A stretch of 59,377 nt of DNA from Betaproteobacteria bacterium HGW-Betaproteobacteria-14 (GCA_002840845.1 PHCS01000010.1:1-59377); one strand, 5' to 3'. Counted from the stretch's first letter, positions 38,485 to 47,856 are shown. Numbers and translations are program-made. Notes: generated by a model from the letters alone, not told the origin.

Positions 38485-39687
38485 GTGTTGCAGCGACTGA
38501 CTTTCCTCCTCCTCCTTCCCCTCACGCTCGCTCAGGCCGCGCCCCCGCTGCAGCCGCTGATCGACGCCACGCCGGCCGGCAGCACGCTGCGCCCGAAGCC
38601 GGGCGCCTACGCCGGGCCGGCGACCATTGCCAAGGCGATGACGCTGGACGGCGGCGGCAAGGTGACGCTTCAAGGCAATGGCAAGGGCACCGTCCTCGCC
38701 CTGCGCGCCAGCGGCGCCACGCTGCGTGGGCTCGTCATCGCCGGCTCGGGCGACAGCCACGACTCGGTCGACGCCGGCCTGCTCGTCGAGGGCGACGACA
38801 ACCTCGTCGAAGGCAATGTCATCGACGAGGTGCTGTTCGGCATCCACGTCAAGCAGGGCAACCGCAACCGCATCGTCGGCAACGTCGTCACGGGACGCCC
38901 TGCCTTGCGCGGCCAGCGCGGCGACGGCCTGCGCCTGTGGAACAGCCACCACAACCGCATCGAGCACAACACCTTCTCCCGCGTGCGCGACCTCACCTTC
39001 GCCAACTCGCCCGACAACCGCATCGCCGGCAACCGGCTCGCCGACGGCCGCTACGGCATGCAGTTCGTCTTCTCGCCGCGCGCCCTGGTGGAAAACAACG
39101 ACCTGCGCGACACCGACACCGGCATCGTCGTGCTCTACTCGCCGGACCTGACGCTGCGCGGCAACACCATCGCCCATGCGCTCGACGGCGGCGGCGCCGG
39201 CATCGCCATCAAGGACAGCGGCGAAGCCCTGATCGAGGACAACGTGGTGCTGCACTGCGCCGTCGGCCTCTCCGCCAATGCGCCGCTCAACACGGAGGCT
39301 GCGCTCATCGTGCGCAACAACCGCTTCGCCCACAACATCATCGGCATGTATTTCTACGGCGAGAAGGGCGGCCACCGCTTCGAGGCCAACCGCTTCGAGA
39401 ACAACCTGACGCAGGTGGCGGTGAGCGCCGCCGGCGTGGGCGAGGCCAACCTGTGGCGGGGCAATGCCTGGAGCGATTACCGCGGTTTCGACCGCGACGG
39501 CGACGGCATCGGCGACACGCCGCACGAGATCTGGCTCTACACCGACCGCATCTGGATGGAAACGCCGAGGGCAAAATTCTTCGGCAACGCGCCGGCGCTG
39601 GAACTGCTCGACTTCCTCGAGCGCCTCGCCCCCTTCGCTTCGCCTTCGCTCATCCTGCGCGACCCGGTGCCGAGGATGGCGAAATAG
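38485..39687 (+). CDS. nosD: NosD-type periplasmic right-handed beta-helix protein
   Basis: I start at the GTG at 38485 (or TTG 38488), which opens a signal peptide (LQRLTFLLLLPLTLAQAAPP). The frame upstream runs through the nested repeat and is unlikely to be translated. The ~400-residue mature protein is built of CASH/parallel beta-helix repeats (NRNRIVGNVVTG, NHNRIEHNTF-like units, DNRIAGNRLADGRYGMQFVF). It ends with the NosD signature PALELLDFLERLAPF. NosD assists copper-site (CuZ) assembly of nitrous oxide reductase. None of nosZ, nosR, nosF, nosY or nosL is in the window, so it is an orphan copy or the cluster lies elsewhere. Its last 38 bp overlap the convergent YihY gene. Confidence 0.85.
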   Translation: MLQRLTFLLLLPLTLAQAAPPLQPLIDATPAGSTLRPKPGAYAGPATIAKAMTLDGGGKVTLQGNGKGTVLALRASGATLRGLVIAGSGDSHDSVDAGLLVEGDDNLVEGNVIDEVLFGIHVKQGNRNRIVGNVVTGRPALRGQRGDGLRLWNSHHNRIEHNTFSRVRDLTFANSPDNRIAGNRLADGRYGMQFVFSPRALVENNDLRDTDTGIVVLYSPDLTLRGNTIAHALDGGGAGIAIKDSGEALIEDNVVLHCAVGLSANAPLNTEAALIVRNNRFAHNIIGMYFYGEKGGHRFEANRFENNLTQVAVSAAGVGEANLWRGNAWSDYRGFDRDGDGIGDTPHEIWLYTDRIWMETPRAKFFGNAPALELLDFLERLAPFASPSLILRDPVPRMAK

Positions 39688-41035
39688 ATACGGCCGCTTC
39701 CGGCTTGTATCCTTGCGCGGCCAGGTCGCGCAGGGTCATCTCGCCGACCGATGATTCAACCGCCTCCCGCACCCGCTCGAGCACCGCTTCGACGGGCTGC
39801 GGCACCGGCAGGCCCTCGGGCGAGAGGAAGCGCTCCTCGCCTGCGGCGCGAACCGTCTCCAGTACCTGCGACACCGTGATCAGGGACAAGTCGCGCGCCG
39901 GCAGGTAGATCGGAGGCTCGTCCGTGCTCTGCGCGATGAGCCCGCGCTGCTCCAGCGCGTCGAGCACGATCTGCAATGCGTGCATCGGCACGCCCAGCAG
40001 GCGGGTGAAGTCCTGCATCGTGGGCATGCCCGCCCCGGCGGCGAACCTGCCCGCCACCAGGCTCATCACCGACAGCGCGAGCCGCTCGCGCATGCGGTTG
40101 GAGAGCCGCGGCTCGCCGCCCTTGGCGTACAGGTACTCCGGATGCTGCGCGTAAAACGCGACGCTCGCGCCGAACAGCAGGATCAGCCAGCTCAGGTAGA
40201 GCCAGATCATGAACAGGATCAGGATTGCAAAGCCCGAATAGATCGCCGCGTACTTGTTCGAAGATGCCACGAAGAGCGCGAAAGCCCATCCCGCAGTTTG
40301 CCAGGCGATGCCGCCGGCCACGCCGCCGAGCAGCGCCGGACCGAAGCGCACGCGCGAGTTCGGGATGAACAGGTAGACGAAGGTGAACGCTGCAATCACC
40401 AGGAGATAGGGCATCAGGCGGGTGGCCACGCGGACAGCCTGGCCCAGCGCGTCGATGGCGAGCAGGTCGCGCACCGTATCGATGTTCATCACGGTTGCCG
40501 TGATGCCCAGTGCCGAGAACACCAGGATCGGGCCGACCATGAGCACGCTGACATAGCGGCTGAAGCGCTCGCCCAGGCGCCGGGGACTCGGAATGTGCCA
40601 GATGTAGTTGAGCGATTCCTCGATCTTCTGCATCAGGGAGATGGCGGTGTATACGAGCAGGCCCAGGCCGAGGGCGCCCAGCACGCCGACGTTGACGTTC
40701 TCGATGAACCTGACGATGCTGCGCGCGATCTCCTCACCCTTTTCGCCCAGCGGCTCGAGAAAATTCAGGAGCATCGGCTGAATCTGGTTGTAGACCCCGA
40801 ACGCCTTCAGCACCGAAAAACTCAGCGCCAGCAGCGGCACGATCGACAGCAGCGTCGTGTACACCAGCCCCATGGCGCGCAGGGTGAGCTGGCCTCTGGC
40901 CAGGTCGCGCACCAGGATCAGCACGGTGCGCACGAATCTCAATGCGCGCGCCTTCCAGGGCGTCTGGGACGCCTCCTGCGCGCCCCAGACGAGGCGCTCG
41001 AACCGGCTCAGCCATTCCATGGCGGCGGACTTCAT
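39650..41035 (-). CDS. YihY/BrkB family membrane protein with C-terminal winged-helix extension
   Basis: A 461-residue protein. Six membrane helices (~residues 40-300) show the YihY/virulence-factor-BrkB pattern (RAMGLVYTTLLSIVPLLALS, YLFIPNSRVRFGPALLGGVAG, WLYLSWLILLFGASVAFY). Beyond the usual end, about 150 residues resemble a winged helix (FTRLLGVPMHALQIVLDALE, QRGLIAQS) and end with an acidic helix (EAVLERVREAVESSVGE). Older literature named the family RNase BN, which is not supported. It is translationally coupled to the large DUF748 gene upstream through a 4-bp overlap. Confidence 0.88.
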   Translation of the reverse strand: MKSAAMEWLSRFERLVWGAQEASQTPWKARALRFVRTVLILVRDLARGQLTLRAMGLVYTTLLSIVPLLALSFSVLKAFGVYNQIQPMLLNFLEPLGEKGEEIARSIVRFIENVNVGVLGALGLGLLVYTAISLMQKIEESLNYIWHIPSPRRLGERFSRYVSVLMVGPILVFSALGITATVMNIDTVRDLLAIDALGQAVRVATRLMPYLLVIAAFTFVYLFIPNSRVRFGPALLGGVAGGIAWQTAGWAFALFVASSNKYAAIYSGFAILILFMIWLYLSWLILLFGASVAFYAQHPEYLYAKGGEPRLSNRMRERLALSVMSLVAGRFAAGAGMPTMQDFTRLLGVPMHALQIVLDALEQRGLIAQSTDEPPIYLPARDLSLITVSQVLETVRAAGEERFLSPEGLPVPQPVEAVLERVREAVESSVGEMTLRDLAAQGYKPEAAVSISPSSAPGRAG

Positions 41036-44000
41036 TTGGACACCTCGAGTTCCAGGCGCAATGTGACGGCCTTGTCGCTCGCGTCAGTCGCCTTGATCAG
41101 CTTGCCGGGCATGACGCGCGCGGCCGGCACGCCCCCGCTGGTGGTGATCTCGCGCATGATCGCTTCGCTTCTGCTTGCCGCAAGCATCTCGAGCACCTCC
41201 TGCGGTACCGGCTCCTCGGCGATCATCTTGTCGACGAGGCCCTGATAGAACGTCGGCGGCGCCTCCGCGGGTTTCGCATCGCCGCCCGCAGCCGCGAGCG
41301 CGCGGTCCTTCAGGACAGCCAGCACCTCGGGTGCATAGCGTTTCTGGAAGGCCGCCTGCACCGCGCGCTGGGCGCGCGGGTTCGCCGCGTCGATCGGCCC
41401 CGGGTCCTCGCCGGGCGTCAGCTTGATGCCCATGCCCTTGGCGATCTCGCTGCGCACCGCGAGCGACTGCAGCACTGGCCCGTCCGCCTCCGCCGCATAC
41501 GTCTGCGGCACGACCAGCATCAGCGCCGGCCGCTCCTTGAGCGCGCGCGCGACCTTTGCCAGCTTCTGCTGCTCGGGCGGAGCAATCACCCCGCTGCCGG
41601 GCTCGAAGCCGATCCGGCCAAGCTCCTCCCCGCCGCCGCCAAACAACGCCGCGAGCGCCCTGAAGGGCGCGGAAATGATGCCGCCGATAAAGTTGCCGAT
41701 CGCCTTGCGGATCACGGCGCCGTAGTCGAACTGCAGGTCGTTCAGGTCGCCGCTGACCGGCAGGCCGATATCGATCACCCCGTCTGCGTCCTTCAGCACC
41801 GCCAGGGCGAATTCGAGCGGCAGATCCAGGGCATTGGGGCTGTCGACTTTCTCGCCGAGCACCGCCTTGTCGAGAACGATTTTGTTCTCCCCGCGAAGCT
41901 TGCCGTTGCTGATGCGGTATTCAAGGTCCAGCGAGAGGCTTCCGGAAGCAATTTTGTAGCCGGCGAACTTCACGACGTAAGGCGACATGGCGGTCAGCTC
42001 CAGATTGCGAAACGCCATGTCGACTTCGGTAAACCCTGCGGGATGCGAAACGCGGATCTGGCCGCGGATCTTCGCCGACCCATACTTGTCCACGCGCGCG
42101 TCGAGCTGCAGCCTGGCGTTGCGCTTCGGATCGCTGCCCAGGCCCGTGATCACGCCCTTGAGGTCGTGCATGCGCGTCGCGAACTGCGGGCGCAGGCTCA
42201 GGTCGGCAAATTCCAGCATGCCGCCCGACACCACCGTGCGCTCGATCATCACGGGGAAGGGATCGGCCGGGGGCGCCGCACCCTGCTCGCCTGCCCGCTC
42301 GGCACCCTTCTTCGGCGATTCGCCTTTCTTCGACTTCCTCAGCACGTCCGTCAGGTTCACCGTCTGGTCTTCGGCAATGATCAGTCGCCCCGCAGGCCGG
42401 ACGACCTTGAGTTCGCCGATGTCCAGGCGGTTCGGCGCGAGCGTCAGCACGACGTCGCCCGAAGCGACCGAGTCCCACGCGAGGAACGGCCGCTTCGGCG
42501 CGATCTCCTCGAGCAGCAGCCGGTCAATCCTGGCGCTGCCGCCATAGGCGAGCTTCGCGCCGGCGCCCGCCTCGTCGCCGTAGCGCAGCCGTCCTTCAGC
42601 CGAGATCGCGCCCGAGGCAAGCCGCAACAGCGCGAAGTCCGAGAGATAGGGCTGCGCCTGCGCCAGGGCGATGCCGGAGAGTTTGATCTTGAGGTCGGAC
42701 AGTCCGTTATCCGCGCGCACCAGCCCGTCTGCCTCGATGTTGCCGCCGCCCGCCGCACTGGCCTTGAGAACGACCCGCATCGGTGCTGCCGACGCGGTGT
42801 CCAGCCCGACGAGGCGGGCGCGGATGGCCTCCAGGCCGAATGCCGCTGCGGGGGTCCTGCGCCGATCCTCGAAATCGACGCCAAACTCGTCGACTTCCAC
42901 GGACTTCAAGGCGAGCCGCCACACCGCGGAAGACGCCGGCTCGGCTGAAGACGGTTCCGGCGCGGCTTCCCCGCGCAGCAGGCTGAGCCAATTGAATGCC
43001 CCCTGCGCGTCGATCCAGGTCGCCGCCTTGCCTTTGGCGATGACGACTTTCTCGGCGGCGGCCATGCGTTCCTGCAGGCTGAAAACGCCGCCCGTGAGCG
43101 ATGCATTGCCCAACTGGAGAAGTTCTGCGTCGGCCGGGCCGTGCACGACTGCATCTGTCAATGCCGCGGCAATGCCTTTCCCGCTCACCTCGACTGGCCC
43201 GTCCGGGAAGGCGAGCTGCAGCGATGCGGCGCCAAGGTTTGCAGTCGAGGCGCTCGCCTGCGCCGTCGATGCACGCTGCACCACGGCATCGGACAACTCG
43301 GCCTTGGCATCATCGATGACGACATCGACGCGGTTGCCCGCGGCCTTGGCCGAAACGCTGGCCGCACCGATGACTGCATTGGCAAGGGCGAGGGCATCGG
43401 GTCCCTGCTCGATGCGCAGGCCCGCCATCGTCAATTTGGGCGCGTCGAGCGTCAGGCGCATGCCCGCCGTCCCCGCGGCTTCGGCCTCCTGGCCGAGGGC
43501 CAGAGCGTAATTCGAGCTGAAATCGATATCCCCCGCAGGTGGCTCGATAGTCACCAGGCGCGCCAGCCCCCGGGCCAGCGTGGCCGCCTTGACGCCCTTC
43601 AACGCCAGCGCTCCCTTAGCCGCAAACGGCCGCAGAGTCAGGTCGCCGCCCGACTCGAGCATTTCGCCGGCAGCCGAGCGCAACGACAACCGGTAGCGTG
43701 CTGACTGTCCGGGCAAGCTCGTAAGGTCGTCGATCTCGATCGCCACGGCATCGATCTGCGCGACGAGCGGTTCTTCCAGTTGCCCGTCCGCGTACGCGAC
43801 GCGCCCGTCGGCAATCTCGACGCGCCTCACGGAGAATCCCGGCAAGCCGCCGGATTCGTCCTCGGGCGTGTCGCCGCGCAGCCGGTCGAGCAAGGCGCTG
43901 AAGTTGTGGCGGCCCTCCTTGCCGAGTGTGAAATGAATGTCCGGCGCCTCGAGCGTCGCCCGGGAGAAAGTCCACGCGCGATCGATCACGCTGCGCAGCT

Positions 44001-44280
44001 CGAAATCGGCCAGCAGGCGCTTGAACGCCAGCATCGGCCTGCCGTCTGCATCGGACAGGACGGCACCGCCGATCTCAAGCTTAAACAAGAGGGGATTGAA
44101 GCGGACCTCGCCCACGCTGATGCGGTGGCCCAGTTTTTCGGGCGCCTGCTTCTCGATTTGCCACTTGACGAGCGCCGGCACCGCAAAGAAGCCGGCGACG
44201 ACATAGAGCGCGACAAGCCCCGCGACAATGTATGCCGGTACGCTGAACAGGATCTTTCGCAGCCTGATTGACAGGGTCAT
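41032..44280 (-). CDS. DUF748 (AsmA-like) envelope protein
   Basis: The start at MTLSIRLRKILFSVPAYIVA (44280) gives 1082 residues: one N-terminal membrane anchor (residues ~12-35) and a very long periplasmic part of beta-rich repeats, as in the AsmA/TamB/DUF748 superfamily of bridge-like lipid transport proteins. Family blocks include GHRISVGEVRFNPLLFKLEI, IDIGLPVSGDLNDLQFDYG and AALFGGGGEELGRIGFEPGS. The last ~150 residues carry an OmpA-like or charged helical segment (QQKLAKVARALKERPALMLV). The role is probably glycerophospholipid trafficking between membranes (inference from the superfamily). Confidence 0.85.
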   Translation of the reverse strand: MTLSIRLRKILFSVPAYIVAGLVALYVVAGFFAVPALVKWQIEKQAPEKLGHRISVGEVRFNPLLFKLEIGGAVLSDADGRPMLAFKRLLADFELRSVIDRAWTFSRATLEAPDIHFTLGKEGRHNFSALLDRLRGDTPEDESGGLPGFSVRRVEIADGRVAYADGQLEEPLVAQIDAVAIEIDDLTSLPGQSARYRLSLRSAAGEMLESGGDLTLRPFAAKGALALKGVKAATLARGLARLVTIEPPAGDIDFSSNYALALGQEAEAAGTAGMRLTLDAPKLTMAGLRIEQGPDALALANAVIGAASVSAKAAGNRVDVVIDDAKAELSDAVVQRASTAQASASTANLGAASLQLAFPDGPVEVSGKGIAAALTDAVVHGPADAELLQLGNASLTGGVFSLQERMAAAEKVVIAKGKAATWIDAQGAFNWLSLLRGEAAPEPSSAEPASSAVWRLALKSVEVDEFGVDFEDRRRTPAAAFGLEAIRARLVGLDTASAAPMRVVLKASAAGGGNIEADGLVRADNGLSDLKIKLSGIALAQAQPYLSDFALLRLASGAISAEGRLRYGDEAGAGAKLAYGGSARIDRLLLEEIAPKRPFLAWDSVASGDVVLTLAPNRLDIGELKVVRPAGRLIIAEDQTVNLTDVLRKSKKGESPKKGAERAGEQGAAPPADPFPVMIERTVVSGGMLEFADLSLRPQFATRMHDLKGVITGLGSDPKRNARLQLDARVDKYGSAKIRGQIRVSHPAGFTEVDMAFRNLELTAMSPYVVKFAGYKIASGSLSLDLEYRISNGKLRGENKIVLDKAVLGEKVDSPNALDLPLEFALAVLKDADGVIDIGLPVSGDLNDLQFDYGAVIRKAIGNFIGGIISAPFRALAALFGGGGEELGRIGFEPGSGVIAPPEQQKLAKVARALKERPALMLVVPQTYAAEADGPVLQSLAVRSEIAKGMGIKLTPGEDPGPIDAANPRAQRAVQAAFQKRYAPEVLAVLKDRALAAAGGDAKPAEAPPTFYQGLVDKMIAEEPVPQEVLEMLAASRSEAIMREITTSGGVPAARVMPGKLIKATDASDKAVTLRLELEVSK

Positions 44281-44433
44281 GGTCGGTCGGGGGGGGTTCT
44301 CGAGGCTGTCGGGGCGCAGCCCATTTATTAATCTGACCGTCGCTTGTGGCGAGCGTTCCATCGCATGGCGGCCGCGCGGATAACTCAGCCCGCCTGCACT
44401 CTTGATCCTAGGCTGGCGACGCAGGCAACCGCC

Positions 44434-44913
44434 TCATTTGACCGGGTCCCACGGCTCCTGCGCGAAGTAGGCTTCCATGCCCGGCTGCCTGTGCGGATTG
44501 TCCGCCTTGCCCCAGTGGCAGGTCAGGCGCGCATAGTTGTCGAGATCGCCGCCGACGAGGCACACCATCTCCATCGGCTGCTGCGTCCCCCACTTGAAGG
44601 CCAGCACCCAGGCCTCGCCCGGATCGGCGCGGCGCACGATGCCGAAAATCCGCTCCTGCCTGCCCGCGATCGTCCGCGTCAGCCGCAACTGCCCGCCCAC
44701 CCGCTCGATCTTCGCCGTGCCGGTGTAGGTGGCCTGGCTGTCGGGATGGCGGCCGATCAGCGTGTAGCGGCCGGGCACGAAACTCCAAAGCGGCGATTCG
44801 TCGTCGTCCATGGCGAAGGCCGGTTGTGCCAGCAGGCACGCGAGCCCGAGCAGCGCCAATCTCGGCGGGCGCCAGAACGGCGACAAGGTAGGTGTTTGAG
44901 CGGTCGGCTTCAT
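44434..44913 (-). CDS. Small exported protein of unknown function
   Basis: A 159-residue precursor with a signal peptide ending near CLLAQPAFA. The mature part is a single beta-rich domain (LWSFVPGRYTLIGRHPDS, YTGTAKIERVGGQLRLTRTI, MVCLVGGDLDNYARLTCHWG) with two cysteines that may pair. It resembles lipocalin-like DUF proteins in layout, but I cannot name the family. It lies about 150 bp downstream of nothing on its strand and is flanked by the divergent PaiB gene. Confidence 0.65.
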   Translation of the reverse strand: MKPTAQTPTLSPFWRPPRLALLGLACLLAQPAFAMDDDESPLWSFVPGRYTLIGRHPDSQATYTGTAKIERVGGQLRLTRTIAGRQERIFGIVRRADPGEAWVLAFKWGTQQPMEMVCLVGGDLDNYARLTCHWGKADNPHRQPGMEAYFAQEPWDPVK

Positions 44914-45029
44914 GTCCGGACGAAGACAAATAAGTCCAACCTTACCACCGGCGGGGACTGCCGGCTTCCTGCATTGCCCGAGATGCGCCCGCGTGCGAGG
45001 ATGTCGTCTCGCACAACCGGAGCCGCCAG

Positions 45030-45674
45030 ATGTACATCCCCCCCGCCTTCCGCGAAGACCGCATCGAAACCCTGCACGAACTTATCCGGCAGCATCCGCT
45101 CGGCCTGCTGACCACGGCCGGCGACAGCGGCCTGGCTGCCACGCCCCTGCCCTTCCTGGTCCATACCGACGAGGACAAGAACGGCACCCTGCGCGCCCAC
45201 ATGGCGCGGGCCAATCCGCACTGGCGGGATCTGCGGGGCGTCGCCGGCTGCCTCGTCGTCTTCATGGGGCCGCAGGGCTACGTCACGCCCTCGTGGTACC
45301 CGACCAAGCAGGAAACGCAGAAGGTGGTGCCGACCTGGAACTATGTGACGGTGCAGGCCTGGGGCAAGCCGCGCCTCGTCGAGGATGCGGCCTGGCTGCG
45401 CCGGCAGCTCGACGACCTCACGCACGCCCGCGAACGCACCCGCCCCCATCCCTGGGCCGTGAGTGACGCCCCGGAGGACTACATCGCGGCGCAGATGAAG
45501 GCCATCGTCGGTATCGAGATCCCCATCGACCGCCTTGAGGGCAAGTGGAAGTTGAGCCAGAACCGCCCGGAGGCGGACCGCGCCGGCGTCATCGCCGGAC
45601 TGGGCGATCCCGAAGACCCGGATAAGAATGAGGCCATGGGGCAACTGATGGCGGAGCGCAGCGATTCGCATTGA
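45030..45674 (+). CDS. PaiB-type FMN-binding protein
   Basis: A 214-residue member of the PaiB (FMN-binding negative transcriptional regulator) family. Conserved blocks: MYIPPAFREDR at the start, GLLTTAGDSGLAATPLPFLV, LRAHMARANPHWRDL, FMGPQGYVTPSWYPTK and VPTWNYVTVQAWGK, then GIEIPIDRLEGKWKLSQNR. In Bacillus PaiB regulates protease and sporulation genes; in proteobacteria the role is mostly unknown and a flavin/heme split-barrel function is possible. No PaiA acetyltransferase lies next to it. Confidence 0.9.
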   Translation: MYIPPAFREDRIETLHELIRQHPLGLLTTAGDSGLAATPLPFLVHTDEDKNGTLRAHMARANPHWRDLRGVAGCLVVFMGPQGYVTPSWYPTKQETQKVVPTWNYVTVQAWGKPRLVEDAAWLRRQLDDLTHARERTRPHPWAVSDAPEDYIAAQMKAIVGIEIPIDRLEGKWKLSQNRPEADRAGVIAGLGDPEDPDKNEAMGQLMAERSDSH

Positions 45675-45734
45675 CGTTCCCTGACGGCTGCCGCAAGATT
45701 TCCTTCCCCCAACAGAGATCGAAAGGAGTGCGTC

Positions 45735-46418
45735 ATGCAAATAAAAACGATATGGCTGGCTGCGGCCGGCGCGATAAGTGTGTTTGGCGTGGCGGGCTGC
45801 GCGAGCATGCAGTCGGGCCCGAAGGAAATGACCTTCTTCGTCACCAGCGCCGGCCCTGGCAAGGGCGGCGACCTCGGCGGCCTCGAGGGCGCCGACCGGC
45901 ACTGCCAGTCGCTGGCGCAGGCGGCGGGCGCCGGCCATCGCACCTGGCGCGCCTACCTGAGCACCCAGGCCTCGACGCTGGCCGGCAAGGACTTCGTCAA
46001 CGCCCGCGACCGCATCGGCACCGGCTACTGGCAGAACGCCAAGGGCGAAGTGATCGCTCGGAATGTCGACGACCTGCACTCGGCCTACAGCAACCTGACG
46101 AAACTGACGGCGCTGGACGAAAAGGGCCAGCTCGTGAACGGCCGCACCGAGAAGCCCAACAAGCACGACATCCTCACCGGCTCGCGACCCGACGGCACCG
46201 CCTTCCCGGGCAAACCCTTCCCCGACATGACCTGCGGCAACTGGACGAAGAGCACGGACGACGGCGCCGCCATGACCGGCCACCACGATCGCGCCGGCCC
46301 GAGCGACGCCTCCTGGGCCGTCTCCTGGAACTCCGCCCACCCTACGCTCGGCTGCAGCATGGAGAAGATCCGGCCGACGGGCGGTGACGGGTTGTTCTAC
46401 TGCTTTGCGGTGAAATAA
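45735..46418 (+). CDS. Lectin-like (collagen NC10/endostatin-type) lipoprotein
   Basis: A 227-residue lipoprotein. The signal ends with the lipobox GVAGCASM, and GAAAGGAG precedes the ATG at a good distance. The mature domain (TFFVTSAGPGKGGDLGGLEG, ADRHCQSLAQAAGAGHRTW, AYLST) has the C-type-lectin-fold pattern of the endostatin-like family. Paired cysteines fall in DRHCQS, DMTCGNW, LGCSMEK and FYCFAVK. It probably resides on the outer membrane facing the periplasm or the surface. Binding partner unknown. Nothing in the flanking genes points to a pathway. Confidence 0.75.
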   Translation: MQIKTIWLAAAGAISVFGVAGCASMQSGPKEMTFFVTSAGPGKGGDLGGLEGADRHCQSLAQAAGAGHRTWRAYLSTQASTLAGKDFVNARDRIGTGYWQNAKGEVIARNVDDLHSAYSNLTKLTALDEKGQLVNGRTEKPNKHDILTGSRPDGTAFPGKPFPDMTCGNWTKSTDDGAAMTGHHDRAGPSDASWAVSWNSAHPTLGCSMEKIRPTGGDGLFYCFAVK

Positions 46419-46445
46419 GCCGCCGTGGCCGGCCGGCCACGGATC

Positions 46446-46580
46446 TCAGCGAATCGTCGGGGATGCCATCTTGCCGTGGCATCCCAGACATATTTTTGTC
46501 CTCCCGAAAACACCTTCCCGAGTCCCTGGATAGTCCCGGCACCGCCGATGAAAGTCAGCTTCCGTGATACGGCGAGACAA
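46446..46580 (-). pseudogene. Possible cytochrome c C-terminal remnant (CxxCH)
   Basis: A 44-codon minus-strand frame closed upstream by a stop encodes REGVFGRTKICLGCHGKMAS, containing a perfect heme-binding CxxCH, and stops soon after (PTIR). There is no signal peptide or start of suitable quality. It may be the degraded tail of a c-type cytochrome, left at the edge of the accessory island. The region 46581-46659 shows nothing recognisable. Confidence 0.4.
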
Positions 46581-46671
46581 CTATCTGTGAGGCGGGGAAC
46601 TGACCTGAAATTATCGTGGGTGAACTTATCGAAAGGACTGGATGCCGGCCTCAACCGTCATTCCCTCGAGG

Positions 46672-46803
46672 GCGGGAATCCAGAAGCCGCGTAGACCCCG
46701 CCGTCGCAACCGGCCGGGGAAAGTCAGTCGCTGGGATACGGCGATTGAGTGCTATCGATCCTAGGTAGTCGATTGCTCAGCCAACCGGACTACCGCTCTT
46801 CGG
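46672..46803 (+). repeat. 132-bp inverted repeat, left copy
   Basis: Starts GCGGGAATCCAGAAG and ends CCGCTCTTCGG. Compared base by base with the reverse complement of 49278-49409 it differs at four positions. It contains no gene and was not recognised as any named element. Confidence 0.9.
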
Positions 46804-46992
46804 TGCGGATTCAACCGGTGGCACTCACCGTCCTGTCCATCAGCAGCAAGACCGTTAGCTGACGTTGATCAGATCAGCCAATCAAAAGTCAGCTATTACG
46901 ACCGACTAACGCGTGCTCCCGACCCAAAAACAGAAGTAGCCCGTTTTGGAAAGCGGACGTTCAACGCGGAGGCCACAGATGGGGCCTGGGAA

Positions 46993-47856
46993 TCAAGCGC
47001 GGCCATGATCGACGCAAACGTCGCATTGGCACTTTGTTTTTCCGGTGAAGTGGCGTAGCCCAACCAATTTATCTTTGTTTCGGTCGAAGCGATTTCGGAT
47101 AAGTGAGAAGAAATGCTTTTCTCCCTTCTCGAAATATCGGCGCGTCGCATATGCGCAAAGATCGGATAGCTGGACCATTGATGTGAGTTCACTATCCACA
47201 AATAGCGGTGTCTCGACGATCTTGTCGATCTTTGACCAGAGAGTCCCCTGGCGATGATACATGCGCATGACATCCGTCAGGCGACGTGCGACAGTTTGGT
47301 TGTTATCTTGGACGAGCAATCCAAGGTGGTCTGTCGCAACCGTCAGGTAAGTGTTGAATCGAGTAACGACTTGTTCAAACGCTATACGGAAATGGTCAAT
47401 GTCTTCGAGGTGTTGCTTAGAGTGGGCGTCACAGAATATCCGTACGTCCGTCCATCCTCCAACCGTCTTGGCCAGCTCCGTAAGGCACGCAGCTCTCTCT
47501 GATCGTGTCAGGTGAACATACGCTTCCGTTTTTCGGTAATTCTTAAGGAGTTCCTTGTTGAATTTTCGAGTTGCGCGAGCGAGGTTCAGTGTCCTTGTTC
47601 CAAGAACAGCTTTCCGCCTTTCTTCCCAGTTGAGAGATTCAAACGAGGGGATTACCTTTTGCTCTGGGTAATCACGCGCCATCCATGCCGTATGAACCTC
47701 TACATCCCGCAGGCCGTACTTGGCCTTTAGCAAATTTACTTGGGCATCCTTTTGTTTCCATGTGGCTGCTGGCACGGCAAAACCAAGAAGCACAAAGTGA
47801 TCGGTACTCGCGCCATGTTCTACGACCCCAGATTCGTCAAGGTAACAAAAGTACAT
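46993..47856 (-). CDS. DUF3800 domain protein
   Basis: Start chosen at MYFCYLDESGVVEHGA (47856), the diagnostic DUF3800 beginning, with GGAG eight bases upstream; the ORF start at 47898 is upstream of this. The 287 residues include conserved acidic positions of the family's RNase-H-like fold (FCYLDESG, later VTRFNTYLTVATDHL and DSELTSMVQLSDLCAYATRR). DUF3800 proteins are found on mobile and defence islands and are thought to be nucleases or nuclease-related, but the activity is not established. Codon usage is AT-richer than the flanking genes, consistent with transfer. Confidence 0.82.
   Translation of the reverse strand: MYFCYLDESGVVEHGASTDHFVLLGFAVPAATWKQKDAQVNLLKAKYGLRDVEVHTAWMARDYPEQKVIPSFESLNWEERRKAVLGTRTLNLARATRKFNKELLKNYRKTEAYVHLTRSERAACLTELAKTVGGWTDVRIFCDAHSKQHLEDIDHFRIAFEQVVTRFNTYLTVATDHLGLLVQDNNQTVARRLTDVMRMYHRQGTLWSKIDKIVETPLFVDSELTSMVQLSDLCAYATRRYFEKGEKHFFSLIRNRFDRNKDKLVGLRHFTGKTKCQCDVCVDHGRA

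Noticed and set aside
39650..41035. Ribonuclease BN (rbn) assignment
   Set aside because: The old name for YihY proteins; the real RNase BN/Z is unrelated, so no gene symbol is given.
41423..43975. Long plus- and minus-strand ORFs inside the DUF748 gene
   Set aside because: High-GC shadow frames with Arg/Ala/Pro-biased composition and no independent start signals.
46397..46694. ORFs of 85 and 89 codons on both strands after the lectin-like gene
   Set aside because: No ribosome site or family resemblance, and they run through the cytochrome remnant and the repeat edge.
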